Part shown: one piece after another, positions 38,006-46,629 of the stretch
Layout of the letters: each line of letters opens with the position of its first letter
Numbering within the stretch: position 1 is the first letter of the stretch
Assembly (NCBI GenBank): GCA_022650455.1
Contig: JALCPO010000004.1
Span: 1 to 64,000, forward strand
DNA from: Oscillospiraceae bacterium
GTDB lineage: Bacteria > Bacillota > Clostridia > Oscillospirales > Acutalibacteraceae
DNA: 64,000 bases
Reading direction: 5' to 3'
Program-made: the position numbers and the translations under genes
The notes under the pieces: model-generated
Seen by the model: the letters and a program-made list of their open reading frames with translations, nothing else
Database searches by the model: none
Told to the model about the DNA's origin: nothing

Positions 38006-39301
38006 TCAGTCTTCCAACGCCTGCGCCATGTCGCGGATCAGGTCGTCGATATTCTCGATCCCGACGGAAATCCGGAGCGTGTCGTCGTAAACGCCGGCCT
38101 CTTTCCTGACGTCTTCCGGCAGCCCGTAATGCGTCGACGTCGCGGGGTGGACGATCAGGGACTTGGCATCGCCCACATTGACGAGGTAGTCGAAGATGCG
38201 GACCTTCTGGAGCACGCGTTTCGCGGCTTCCAGCCCGCCTTTGACCCGGACGCTGAGGATCGCGCCGGAACCGCGCGGAAAATATTTTTTGGCAAGCCCG
38301 TAATACGGGCTGCCCGGCAGGGACGGGTAGGCCACATCGAGGATTTTCGGATGGTTTTTCAGGAATTCCGCCAGCTTCATGGCGTTGTCGGCATGGCGCT
38401 GCATCCGCAGGGAAAGCGTCTCAAGACCCTGCAGGACCAGAAACGCCCCGATCGGGCTCAGGGAGCTGCCGAACTCGGTCAGGTAACGAATCCGCAGCCG
38501 GCGCGTGAACGCTGTGTTCCGCAGGCTCTTTTCTTCGATCTTCCCCGCATAATCCTTATAAAACTCCTCGAACTGCGGGAACTTGCCGTTCCACCAGTCA
38601 AAGCCGCCCTTTTCCACGACCAGGCCGCTGATGATGGTCCCGTGCCCGCTCAGGTACTTGGTCGAGGAATGCAGGACAATATCCGCGCCGAATTCAAACG
38701 GGCACAGAAGATACGGGGTCGCGAACGTGTTGTCGACAATAAGCGGGATGCCGTGCTCGTGGGCAATCGCCGCCACCGTCTCCAGATCGATCACGTTCAT
38801 GCCGGGATTCCCGAGGCTTTCCACATAGACCGCCTTGGTTTTGTCCGTGATGGCGGCCCGGTAGGAATCGGGGTCGTCGGCATTTTCGATCCAGTTCGCT
38901 TTGATCCCGTAAGGGGGAAGGACTTTGCTCAGCAGGGTCGTGGTGCCGCCGTAAAGCGTCTTTACGGCGGCGATTTCATCGCCCTGCTGCGCCAGGTTGA
39001 AAAACGTATTCGAAACCGCGCTCATGCCGGAGCTCATGGAAACCGCCGCCGCACCGCCTTCCAGAGCGGCGATCCGCTTCTCGAGCACCTCGTTGGTTGG
39101 GTTGGAGTAGCGCACATAGGAATGGCCTTCCTCCCGGAAGGAGAAAAGCCGTTCGCAGCGTTCAAAGCTCCCAAGCTCAAAAGCCGTGGTCTGATAGATC
39201 GGAACCGCCTTGGACCTGTAATGTTCCGCCGGATTGTATCCATAGTGAAGCTGTTTTGTTTCAAAAGCGAGCGATGGATCACGATAAGCCTCATAGCTCA
39301 T
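38006..39301 (-). CDS. metY: O-acetylhomoserine sulfhydrylase / aminocarboxypropyltransferase
   Basis: ETKQLHYGYNPAEHYRSKAVPIYQTTAFEL, YSRxxNPT-like YVRYSNPTNEVLEKRIAALEGG, STKYLSGHGTIISGLVVE. Confidence 0.94.
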   Translation of the reverse strand: MSYEAYRDPSLAFETKQLHYGYNPAEHYRSKAVPIYQTTAFELGSFERCERLFSFREEGHSYVRYSNPTNEVLEKRIAALEGGAAAVSMSSGMSAVSNTFFNLAQQGDEIAAVKTLYGGTTTLLSKVLPPYGIKANWIENADDPDSYRAAITDKTKAVYVESLGNPGMNVIDLETVAAIAHEHGIPLIVDNTFATPYLLCPFEFGADIVLHSSTKYLSGHGTIISGLVVEKGGFDWWNGKFPQFEEFYKDYAGKIEEKSLRNTAFTRRLRIRYLTEFGSSLSPIGAFLVLQGLETLSLRMQRHADNAMKLAEFLKNHPKILDVAYPSLPGSPYYGLAKKYFPRGSGAILSVRVKGGLEAAKRVLQKVRIFDYLVNVGDAKSLIVHPATSTHYGLPEDVRKEAGVYDDTLRISVGIENIDDLIRDMAQALED

Positions 39302-39357
39302 GGTAACAAGTTCCTTTCTATTCTGTCAAATCGTAACGATATTTCCAAATGTGGCGG

Positions 39358-39990
39358 TCAGCCTTCGCCGTTCACGGCCTTCCGCGCTTTCTTTTCCAAC
39401 GCTGCGAGAAGAAGGTTGGCCGCGATCGCAAGCAGGGAGGAAAGCAGGGTGCCCCAGAGGATTTTGACCATGTTCATGGTCTGAAGGCCCTCGAACAGCA
39501 GCGTGCCGAGCCCCCCGGAATTGATCGTCGCCCCGATGGTGGCGATGCCGATGGTCGACACCGCCGCAATCTTGATCCCCGCGAGGATCACCGGGCTTGC
39601 GAGCGGCAGGCGGATTTTAAAAAAAATCTGCGCGCCCGACATCCCCATTCCGTAGGCCGACTCGATCACGGCCGGGTCGACGGAATGGAAGCCGCCCAGA
39701 ATATTCCGGACGAGGATAAACTGGTTGTAGATGACCAGCACGATGACGGCGGTCTTCTCCCCCAGCCCGAACAGCGGAATCAGCAGCGCGAAAAGCGCCA
39801 TGCTGGGGATGGCGTAAACCGCGCTGAAAAGTCCCACCACAAGCTGGGACAGCCACCGGGAGCGCATGAGAAGGAGCGACAGGGCGGAAGCGATCACGAT
39901 GGAGATCAAAAGGGTCAGCCCCGTCAACTCGATGTGCTGAAGGAGCGGCACAACCACCTTTTCAGGATAGCGAAGCAGAAACTTGATCAT
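39358..39990 (-). CDS. OpuC/ProW-like ABC transporter permease
   Basis: AVYAIPSMALFALLIPLFGLGEKTAVIVLVIYNQFILVRNILGGF, ATIGATINSGGLGTLLFEGLQ. Confidence 0.9.
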   Translation of the reverse strand: MIKFLLRYPEKVVVPLLQHIELTGLTLLISIVIASALSLLLMRSRWLSQLVVGLFSAVYAIPSMALFALLIPLFGLGEKTAVIVLVIYNQFILVRNILGGFHSVDPAVIESAYGMGMSGAQIFFKIRLPLASPVILAGIKIAAVSTIGIATIGATINSGGLGTLLFEGLQTMNMVKILWGTLLSSLLAIAANLLLAALEKKARKAVNGEG

Positions 39991-40762
39991 TTTCGGCACC
40001 TCCCGCCTTCCATTCCAGCTGTTCCTCACGGGCCGAATCGACCAGTTTTTCTACAAAACCGCAGGCCGGTTTGGAGCAGATTTCGGCAGGCGCGGCGAAC
40101 TGCTGGACCTTCCCGGCGTCCAGAATCAGAACGCGGTCGGCAAGCCGGAACGCCTCGTGAATATCGTGGGTCACGAAAAGAAAGGTCTTACGGAATTTAC
40201 GGTGGATGGAAAGAAGTTCGTCCTGCAGGCTCCGGCGCGTAATCGCGTCGATCGCGCCGAACGGTTCGTCCAGCAGCATGATGGCGGGGTCGGCGGCAAG
40301 CGCGCGGGCAAGGCCCACCCGCTGCTGCTGCCCGCCGGAAAGCTGGTGCGGGTAGCGTTTTTTGAACTCCGCCGCGGGAAGCTGCACAAGCTCAAGAAGC
40401 TCATCCACCCGTTTTTCGATCTTCTGCTTCGGCCACCCCAGAATTTTCGGCACCGTCGCGATATTCTCGCCGATATTCATGTGCGGGAACAGGCCGACCT
40501 GCTGGATCACATATCCGATCTTCCGGCGAAGCTCGACGGGGTTCATCTGCCGGATCGGCTGGCCGAAGAACAAAATCTCGCCGGAATCGGGCTCGTAAAG
40601 GCGGTTGACCATTTTCAGAAGCGTCGTTTTGCCGCAGCCGGACGTCCCCAGGATGGTGACGATCTCGCCCTCGTTGATTTTCAGCGAGACATCCGACACG
40701 GCGTCGTAGCTTGCCTTTGGAAATCTTTTGCGGACCGACCGGAACTCAACCGCCGTTCTCAT
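39962..40762 (-). CDS. OpuCA-like ABC transporter ATP-binding protein
   Basis: LGTSGCGKTTLLKMVNRLYEPDSGEI, QLSGGQQQRVGLARAL, LLDEPFGAIDAITR. Confidence 0.93.
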   Translation of the reverse strand: MRTAVEFRSVRKRFPKASYDAVSDVSLKINEGEIVTILGTSGCGKTTLLKMVNRLYEPDSGEILFFGQPIRQMNPVELRRKIGYVIQQVGLFPHMNIGENIATVPKILGWPKQKIEKRVDELLELVQLPAAEFKKRYPHQLSGGQQQRVGLARALAADPAIMLLDEPFGAIDAITRRSLQDELLSIHRKFRKTFLFVTHDIHEAFRLADRVLILDAGKVQQFAAPAEICSKPACGFVEKLVDSAREEQLEWKAGGAENDQVSASLS

Positions 40763-41693
40763 CCTGAATTCTCCTTTTCAAAGTAATCGCCGCCTTCGGG
40801 CACGTCGTCACGCAGAGGCCGCAGCCCCTGCAGCGCGCTGGGTCATAGGCAATGCCGTCTTTTCCCAGCGTAAACGCTCCGAAATTGCACCGTTTGACGC
40901 ATTGCCCGCAGGCGATGCAGGCGCTTTTTTGGAACGAGGCGACAAAATCCGCCCGCGGCCACACGCCTTCGCTGTGCCTTGCCCTCTGCGCGCGGAACAA
41001 ATAGCAGCAGTCGCCGCAGCAATTGCACATGCCGTTCGGGTTGGCGGTCTGCATCAGCCCGGCCCGGTTCGCTTTTGCAACGACCTGCTTGGCCTGTTCC
41101 TTCGTGAGGGGCCTGGACCATCCCCGGTGCGCCAGCGTGTTGATCCCGCTTCTCAGAGTCAGGCAGGTGTCGACCGGTTTCCCGCAGTTTCCCGAAAGGG
41201 ACCGGCAGTCGCATTTGTTGAGCCAGATCTGCCGGTCCGTTTTGTCGATGAGCCCGAAGGCCTCCTGTAACGTGAGGACCCGGTCGTCGGTCGGCCTCGG
41301 CTCGTCGCCGAGGCTTTTCCGGTAGGCGTCAAAATACCACTTGTCCAAGGCTTTGCGGACTTCCGGCGGGAACGACCGGTACGTCTCGTTTTCGGTGACG
41401 GCGAACACGTCCAGACGGTCGTAAAAGCTGCCGGTCCGGAATTTCGTGAAGCTCTCATCCTCAAGCCGGATCACCCCGCGCCGGTAGGCGCTGCGCAGGA
41501 GCCGGTCCAGCCGGTCGGCCGGCGCAGCTTCCCCTTCCTTCTTCAGGGCGTTTGCGGCGTCCTCCAGCGAAAAGCTCCCGCGCCCGACGGCTTCCAGCAA
41601 CTCGATCTCCTCTTTGCTCACGATCCGGTCAATGACGCTCTTCGCCGCGGCGGGCACCTCAAAGATTTTGAAAAAACGCTCCATTCCCATCAA
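40746..41693 (-). CDS. 4Fe-4S ferredoxin-domain protein with N-terminal helical/winged-helix-like region
   Basis: CDCRSLSGNCGKPVDTCL, CNCCGDCC, CIACGQCVKRCNFGAF, CRGCGLCVTTCPKAAI. Confidence 0.85.
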   Translation of the reverse strand: MMGMERFFKIFEVPAAAKSVIDRIVSKEEIELLEAVGRGSFSLEDAANALKKEGEAAPADRLDRLLRSAYRRGVIRLEDESFTKFRTGSFYDRLDVFAVTENETYRSFPPEVRKALDKWYFDAYRKSLGDEPRPTDDRVLTLQEAFGLIDKTDRQIWLNKCDCRSLSGNCGKPVDTCLTLRSGINTLAHRGWSRPLTKEQAKQVVAKANRAGLMQTANPNGMCNCCGDCCYLFRAQRARHSEGVWPRADFVASFQKSACIACGQCVKRCNFGAFTLGKDGIAYDPARCRGCGLCVTTCPKAAITLKRRIQDENGG

Positions 41694-42643
41694 CCCTTGA
41701 TCTTATCTTGGATGGAATCATAATAATCTTTGGCAACTTCTTCATATTCCTGTTTGTCGACATCGACCTTGGCATTGAGCGCGGTAATCGTCTTGGTATC
41801 CAGTGTCGCGGAAACCTGGTTGAGGACCTTCTCGATCTTCGGGTTTTTGTCCAGCGCGCTTTGGCGGACAACCGGCGCGAGGTTGTACGGCGGCCAGACA
41901 TGCTTGTCGTCTTCCAGAATCAGGAACTTGGAATCCACCAGCTGGCCTTCCGTGGTATACGCGACCGCAAGGTCGGCCTTGTCCTGGCTCAGGATTTGGT
42001 ATTTCAGGCTGTTGTCATAGATTGCGTCGGATTTAAAATTGAATTTGCCGTAAACTTTTTCCAGTGCCGGAAGGCCGTCGTCTCGTTTGTCGAATTCGCC
42101 CTGGGACGCAAAACGGATTTTGTCGGCGTTTTTCTGCAAATCCGAAATGGTTTTAATGTTGTATTTGTCGGCGACCGATTTCAGGATCACAAGCCCCTGG
42201 GAATCGTTCGCGGGCGAATAATCGAGCCATGCGGCCTTGAACTTTGTTTTGTATTCGCTCTTTACAATGTTGTAGACCTCTTTGGGGTCGGTCACCAGGG
42301 AATGCTTCAGAATCGTGAGCAGGCCCGTGCCTGTGTACTCCGGGTACAGATCGATCTGCCCGCTGGTCAGCGCGCTGTGAATCACCGAGCTGCCGAGGTT
42401 GAATTTGCGGTTTACCTTGATGCCCCGGCCTTCGAGGGCTTTGGCATAAACTTCCGCCACGATCAGGTTTTCGGTGAAATCTTTGGAGCCTACCGTAACC
42501 GCCGCAGTGGAAGCGGAGGCGGGACCGGCGGCCGAACCCGCGGCCGAGCTTTCCGAAGCTGCGTCTTTCGCGCAGCCGGAAAACGACCCCGCAAGGGATG
42601 CGACCAGGCTGACAGATAAAAGGACTGCCGTTAATTTTTTCAT
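41690..42643 (-). CDS. OpuCC-like ABC transporter substrate-binding lipoprotein
   Basis: Lipobox SGCAKD; VTVGSKDFTENLIVAEVYAKALEGRGIKVNRKFNLGSSVIHSALTSGQIDLYPEYTGTGLL. Confidence 0.93.
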   Translation of the reverse strand: MKKLTAVLLSVSLVASLAGSFSGCAKDAASESSAAGSAAGPASASTAAVTVGSKDFTENLIVAEVYAKALEGRGIKVNRKFNLGSSVIHSALTSGQIDLYPEYTGTGLLTILKHSLVTDPKEVYNIVKSEYKTKFKAAWLDYSPANDSQGLVILKSVADKYNIKTISDLQKNADKIRFASQGEFDKRDDGLPALEKVYGKFNFKSDAIYDNSLKYQILSQDKADLAVAYTTEGQLVDSKFLILEDDKHVWPPYNLAPVVRQSALDKNPKIEKVLNQVSATLDTKTITALNAKVDVDKQEYEEVAKDYYDSIQDKIKG

Positions 42644-42674
42644 GATAATCAATTCTCCTCTATGAAAGTTTGGT

Positions 42675-43313
42675 TCAGGCACGTTCGTACTTTGTCATTC
42701 CGAACTCGGCCAGGGAAAGGATGAGGTCCACCAGAAGGGAAAGGGCCGCGACGGAAAGCCCGCCGATCAGAAGAAAATCCATCCGGTAAAGCCCGAGCCC
42801 CGTAAAGATCAGGTCTCCCAAGCCCCCGGCGCCGATATAGGACGCCAGCGTCGCGCTGGCAATCACTTCCACCGCCGCGGTCCGCAGGCCGGTGAGCATC
42901 ATCGGCGCCGCCAGCGGCAGCCTTACCTTCCGAAAAATATCTCCGCCGTCCATGCCCATGCCGACGGCCGTTTCCAGGATGGACCCGGAAATGCTGCGGA
43001 AACCGACGGCCGTATTGATCAAAATAGGCGGCACGGCCAAAAAGGTCAGCGCAATCGTCGCCGGAAGGACGCCGACCCCGAAAATCGGGATGCAGATAAA
43101 CAGCACCGCAAGGCTCGGGATGACGCTTAAAATTCCAAAAAAGCCGGAAAAAAAGTTGTAGAGCTTTTCATGGAACGAAGAATAAATTCCCAGCGGCAAT
43201 CCGATCGCGAGGGCCACCAGAACCGAAAATCCGCTTACCTTAAGATGCTGCAGCACCAACATCGCATAATCTCCGGAATTCTGCTGAAAATACGTAAGGA
43301 TTGCCTCATACAT
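42675..43313 (-). CDS. OpuC/ProW-like ABC transporter permease
   Basis: FGILSVIPSLAVLFICIPIFGVGVLPATIALTFLAVPPILINTAVGF, LASYIGAGGLGDLIFTGL. Confidence 0.92.
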   Translation of the reverse strand: MYEAILTYFQQNSGDYAMLVLQHLKVSGFSVLVALAIGLPLGIYSSFHEKLYNFFSGFFGILSVIPSLAVLFICIPIFGVGVLPATIALTFLAVPPILINTAVGFRSISGSILETAVGMGMDGGDIFRKVRLPLAAPMMLTGLRTAAVEVIASATLASYIGAGGLGDLIFTGLGLYRMDFLLIGGLSVAALSLLVDLILSLAEFGMTKYERA

Positions 43314-43343
43314 TTTTTCAACTCCTTAAAGGAAGATAGAAAG

Positions 43344-43376
43344 AAAACCGGCAGGCCATTCCGACCTGCCGGTTCT
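43344..43376 (-). terminator. Terminator-like hairpin in the leader of the OpuC-like/metY operon
   Basis: Minus strand AACCGGCAGGtcggaatggCCTGCCGGTTTTCTTTC. Confidence 0.75.
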
Positions 43377-43394
43377 GCTTCTCCTTGCAGCTGC

Positions 43395-43535
43395 TTAGCG
43401 GTGCGCTGTGAACGAAGAGCCGCGCACAGAACGTTTCGGCGCAGGAGGAGTCGAGACTGCAGGCCTTTGTCCGGGAACAAGGCAGCAGCACATTTTCAGG
43501 GTGAATGTCCTGTAATAGATTTCTACCGACATCAT
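43395..43535 (-). CDS. 46-aa poly-cysteine leader peptide MMSVEIYYRTFTLKMCCCLVPGQRPAVSTPPAPKRSVRGSSFTAHR
   Basis: SD GCAGGAGG upstream of ATGATG at 43535; TGC TGC TGC codons at 43490-43482; lies between promoter and terminator hairpin; absent from the ORF track. Confidence 0.65.
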   Translation of the reverse strand: MMSVEIYYRTFTLKMCCCLVPGQRPAVSTPPAPKRSVRGSSFTAHR

Positions 43536-43579
43536 CGCTGTTTCCTCCTGCATTCATACTAAGTAGATATGTTATGTAG

Positions 43580-43608
43580 AATATACATCATTTTCCCCGC
43601 CTTGTCAA
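43580..43608 (-). promoter_or_regulatory. Predicted sigma-A promoter TTGACA-17-TATATT for the leader/OpuC-like/metY operon
   Basis: Minus strand ttgacaaggcggggaaaatgatgtatatt. Confidence 0.75.
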
Positions 43609-43681
43609 GTCTCCCGGACGGAATCCTTACGATCCGTGGATTTCGGCCAAAAACCGGCGGGGCCGGGGAGCGTTTTCCGGT

Positions 43682-44416
43682 CTATTTCAATGAGATTTTG
43701 CTTAAAAACGACCGGATCCTTTCATTTTTCTGGTTGTTAAAAAATTCCTCCGGCGGCTTGTCGTCCAGTATTTTTCCGCCGTCGACGAAAACGACCCGGT
43801 CGGCAACGTCCCTTGCAAACCCGATCTCATGCGTTACGACAATCATGGACATGCCGGCGTCCGCAACGGCCTTCATCACCCGCAGAACCTCGCCGACCAG
43901 CTCCGGGTCCAGCGCCGAAGTCGGTTCGTCAAACAGCATGATGTCGGGCTGCATGGCAAGCGCGCGCGCAATCGCGACCCGCTGCTGCTGCCCGCCGGAA
44001 AGCTCTTTCGCGTAGGAATCGCGTTTGTCTTCCAGTCCCACCTTTTTGAGCAGATCTTCGGCAAGCTCGATTGCGTCCGCTTTCTTCATCTTTTTTACAT
44101 GAACCGGCGCCTCGATGATATTCTCCAGGACAGTCATGTGGGAGAAAATGTTGAACCGCTGGAACACCATGCCGATATGGGTACGGAGGGAATTCAGCTC
44201 GTCCCGGCTTACCTTTTTCCCTTTGAAAGAAATCTCCCCCTCCTGAAACTCCTCCAGGTGGTTGATACAGCGCAGGATCGTGCTTTTTCCGGAACCGCTC
44301 GGGCCCAGAATGACAATTTTTTCGCCCTGCTTCAGTTCAAAGCCGATCCCTTTCAGGACCTCGTTGCTGCCGAAACTCTTATGAATGTTTTTCAGGGACA
44401 AAATGGTTTCGCTCAT
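43682..44416 (-). CDS. polar amino acid ABC transporter ATP-binding protein
   Basis: LGPSGSGKSTILRCINHLEEFQEGEI, ELSGGQQQRVAIARALAMQPDIMLFDEPTSALDPELVGEVL. Confidence 0.95.
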   Translation of the reverse strand: MSETILSLKNIHKSFGSNEVLKGIGFELKQGEKIVILGPSGSGKSTILRCINHLEEFQEGEISFKGKKVSRDELNSLRTHIGMVFQRFNIFSHMTVLENIIEAPVHVKKMKKADAIELAEDLLKKVGLEDKRDSYAKELSGGQQQRVAIARALAMQPDIMLFDEPTSALDPELVGEVLRVMKAVADAGMSMIVVTHEIGFARDVADRVVFVDGGKILDDKPPEEFFNNQKNERIRSFLSKISLK

Positions 44417-44419
44417 TGG

Positions 44420-45097
44420 TTACACCAGCTTCCTTTTCAGAACATTGGAAAGGACCATAAACACGGAAGTCATAATCAGATACATCAAAGCGATGGATGT
44501 GTACACGGAGAAGGCGTTGAACGACGTGGCGATAATCTGGTCGCCCACGCGCATCAGCTCGGCGACCGTGACCAAACTGACAATGGATGAATTTTTGAGC
44601 GTGGCGACGAATTGGTTCACCATGGGGAGCAGGCAGATTTTCGCGGCCTGCGGAGCCACGATACGGCGCATTTCCAGCCCCCAGCTCATGCCGAGCGCTT
44701 TTGCGGCCTCGCGCTGCCCGGGATCCACCGCCTGGATGCCGGAGCGGATGATTTCCGCCACATACGCGGCGGTATTCAGCCCAAGCCCGAGCACCGCGGC
44801 TTGAAAGCTGGAAAGGCTCATTCCCAGCGAAGGCAGCCCGAAATACAAAATAAACAGCTGCACAAGGAGCGGCGTGCCCCGGAAAATCCAGATATAGACA
44901 AACGCGAATTTGGAAAGGGCCGGATTCTTCGCATCCCGCATCAGGGCCAGAAGGATTCCGCAGACCAGTCCCAATATCAAAGATAAAACCGAGATATAAA
45001 AAGTTACCGCCGCACCCTGCAGCAAATAAGGCAGCTTATTGATAACCACACTGTAGTCGACGATCATCGCCATTCCTCCTAAAAATTCACAGGGCAC
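44420..45097 (-). CDS. polar amino acid ABC transporter permease
   Basis: YIWIFRGTPLLVQLFILYFGLP, LNTAAYVAEIIRSGIQAVDPGQREAAKALGMSW. Confidence 0.93.
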   Translation of the reverse strand: MPCEFLGGMAMIVDYSVVINKLPYLLQGAAVTFYISVLSLILGLVCGILLALMRDAKNPALSKFAFVYIWIFRGTPLLVQLFILYFGLPSLGMSLSSFQAAVLGLGLNTAAYVAEIIRSGIQAVDPGQREAAKALGMSWGLEMRRIVAPQAAKICLLPMVNQFVATLKNSSIVSLVTVAELMRVGDQIIATSFNAFSVYTSIALMYLIMTSVFMVLSNVLKRKLV

Positions 45098-45118
45098 CCG
45101 CTTTTCCGATGCCCTGTG
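45088..45118 (-). promoter_or_regulatory. Intercistronic hairpin between binding protein and permease genes
   Basis: CACAGGGCA...TGCCCTGTGAATTTTT on the minus strand. Confidence 0.55.
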
Positions 45119-45178
45119 AAAGAAAGTTCACCGCGTTTGCCGCGGCAGTTCCGGACTGCGTTCCAAGGACCGATGGGA

Positions 45179-46018
45179 TTATTCTTTTCCCGTAATCCAC
45201 TTATCATAAAGCTTTTGGGCCGAACCGTCTTTCTCCATTTCCTGGATGGTTTCGTTGACCACTTTCAAAAGGCTTTCGTTTCCCTTTTTCACCGCGCCCG
45301 CCAGCTTGGAAGTAGTAAACGGCTTTCCGACGATTTTAATTTTCGGGTCGGTCTTATTGATCTCAAGCTGATTGAGCTGATCGTTCACGACCGCGTCGAC
45401 ACGGCCCGCCTCCAGGTCGGCAATGCACCCCGTCGTATCCTTGTAGCTTACGACTTCATAGGTATAGCCGTTTTTGGTTTTTGCGTCATTCGCTACCTTT
45501 TCGCTTGTGGCGCTCGCTTTTACGCCGACGCGCTTGCCGTTCAGGTCCGCCAGGGTGTGAAACGTGCTGTTGTTCGCAAGCGTCACCAGGACCATTCCGG
45601 TGTTCATATAGCTGTCCGTCATATCGACGGCCTTGCGGCGTTCCTCCGTGTCGTACATCGCGGCGATCGCCAGGTCATAATCGCCCTTCTGCACGGACGG
45701 GATGATCGCGGGAAAATCCATGTCGACAGCCTTCAGCTTTACGCCGAGCTTGTCGGCAACGCGCTTTGCCACGTCAATATCGTACCCGACCAGCTCGTTC
45801 GTCTTGGAGTCGCGGAACTCGAAAGGCTTGTAATTGCCTGTCGCCAGTTTCAGCACGCCGGCTTTTTTAATCGCTTCCACGGAATTGGCGGCTGACGCCG
45901 AGGTTTCCGGCGCCGCGGATGCCTCGGACGCCGCCGAAGCCGCCGGTTTGCAGCCGAACATGGAAACGGCCAGGGACGCAAAGAGAACCGGGATCAGGAT
46001 CTTGTTCTTTCTTTTCAT
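45179..46018 (-). CDS. amino acid (cystine-type) ABC transporter substrate-binding lipoprotein
   Basis: Lipobox VSMFGCKP; GVLKLATGNYKPFEFRDSKTNELVGYDIDVAKRVADKLGVKL. Confidence 0.92.
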   Translation of the reverse strand: MKRKNKILIPVLFASLAVSMFGCKPAASAASEASAAPETSASAANSVEAIKKAGVLKLATGNYKPFEFRDSKTNELVGYDIDVAKRVADKLGVKLKAVDMDFPAIIPSVQKGDYDLAIAAMYDTEERRKAVDMTDSYMNTGMVLVTLANNSTFHTLADLNGKRVGVKASATSEKVANDAKTKNGYTYEVVSYKDTTGCIADLEAGRVDAVVNDQLNQLEINKTDPKIKIVGKPFTTSKLAGAVKKGNESLLKVVNETIQEMEKDGSAQKLYDKWITGKE

Positions 46019-46048
46019 CTGAAATCTCTCCTTAAATTTGCTCTTACG

Positions 46049-46101
46049 GAAATAAATAAAAAGCAAGGGCGTAAAACGAATCAATCGCTTTGCGCCCTTG
46101 C
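46049..46101 (-). terminator. Strong terminator inside the 5' leader of the amino acid ABC operon
   Basis: GCAAGGGCGcAAAGCGattgattCGTTTTaCGCCCTTGCTTTTTATTTATTT on the minus strand. Confidence 0.8.
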
Positions 46102-46186
46102 AAAAACTGAGTTTGGAATCGTGTTGAATTTTATGCTTCGCCGTTTTTACGATCTTTTTCTGCAGTAAGTTTTCGGATGTGACTCC

Positions 46187-46215
46187 AGTATATATTTTTG
46201 CCCCTTCCCTGTCAA
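46187..46215 (-). promoter_or_regulatory. Predicted sigma-A promoter TTGACA-17-TATACT
   Basis: ttgacagggaaggggcaaaaatatatact on the minus strand. Confidence 0.8.
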
Positions 46216-46629
46216 TAGAAATTAATAAATTATTCTCATTCTTGTGGAAAGTATAAAAATATTTTATCTTTGGAATACAAAATTACTGCATTCTTTGCAT
46301 GCAATCCCGGGACGGAAACAGGTATATTGGAATAATGAAGAAACAGAACGAAGGCGCCCCGCCGCATACTTACCGCAGAGCGAGTGAATCTGATAAGAAT
46401 ATTTTATTATTTTATGTCATTTTCTCCTCGGAAAAGCGGCGGAATTCATTCCGCGCGCTGCCGCAAATATTTTGTTCAGAAAATTAAAGATATGTTTTTC
46501 ATACCGGCCCTTTTCATATCGGCCCCTTAGGTTCCCCATATTGTGCCGAAATAGTCCCGCTTAAAATCCGTTCTTAAAATGAATTGCATGATCCGTTAAA
46601 ATTCAATTTTCATAGGCCGGCCCGGGTTC

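Noticed and set aside
43318-43557. 79-aa ORF (MNAGGNSDDVGRNLLQ…) in the OpuC-like/metY leader
   Set aside because: No SD before its ATG, and it runs through the terminator hairpin; the overlapping 46-aa CCC frame has the SD, so that frame was preferred.
43314-43608. T-box or SAM/S-box riboswitch for the OpuC-like/metY operon
   Set aside because: No T-box sequence (AGGGTGGNACCGCG-like) or S-box core seen; the leader ORF with Cys codons is the simpler explanation.
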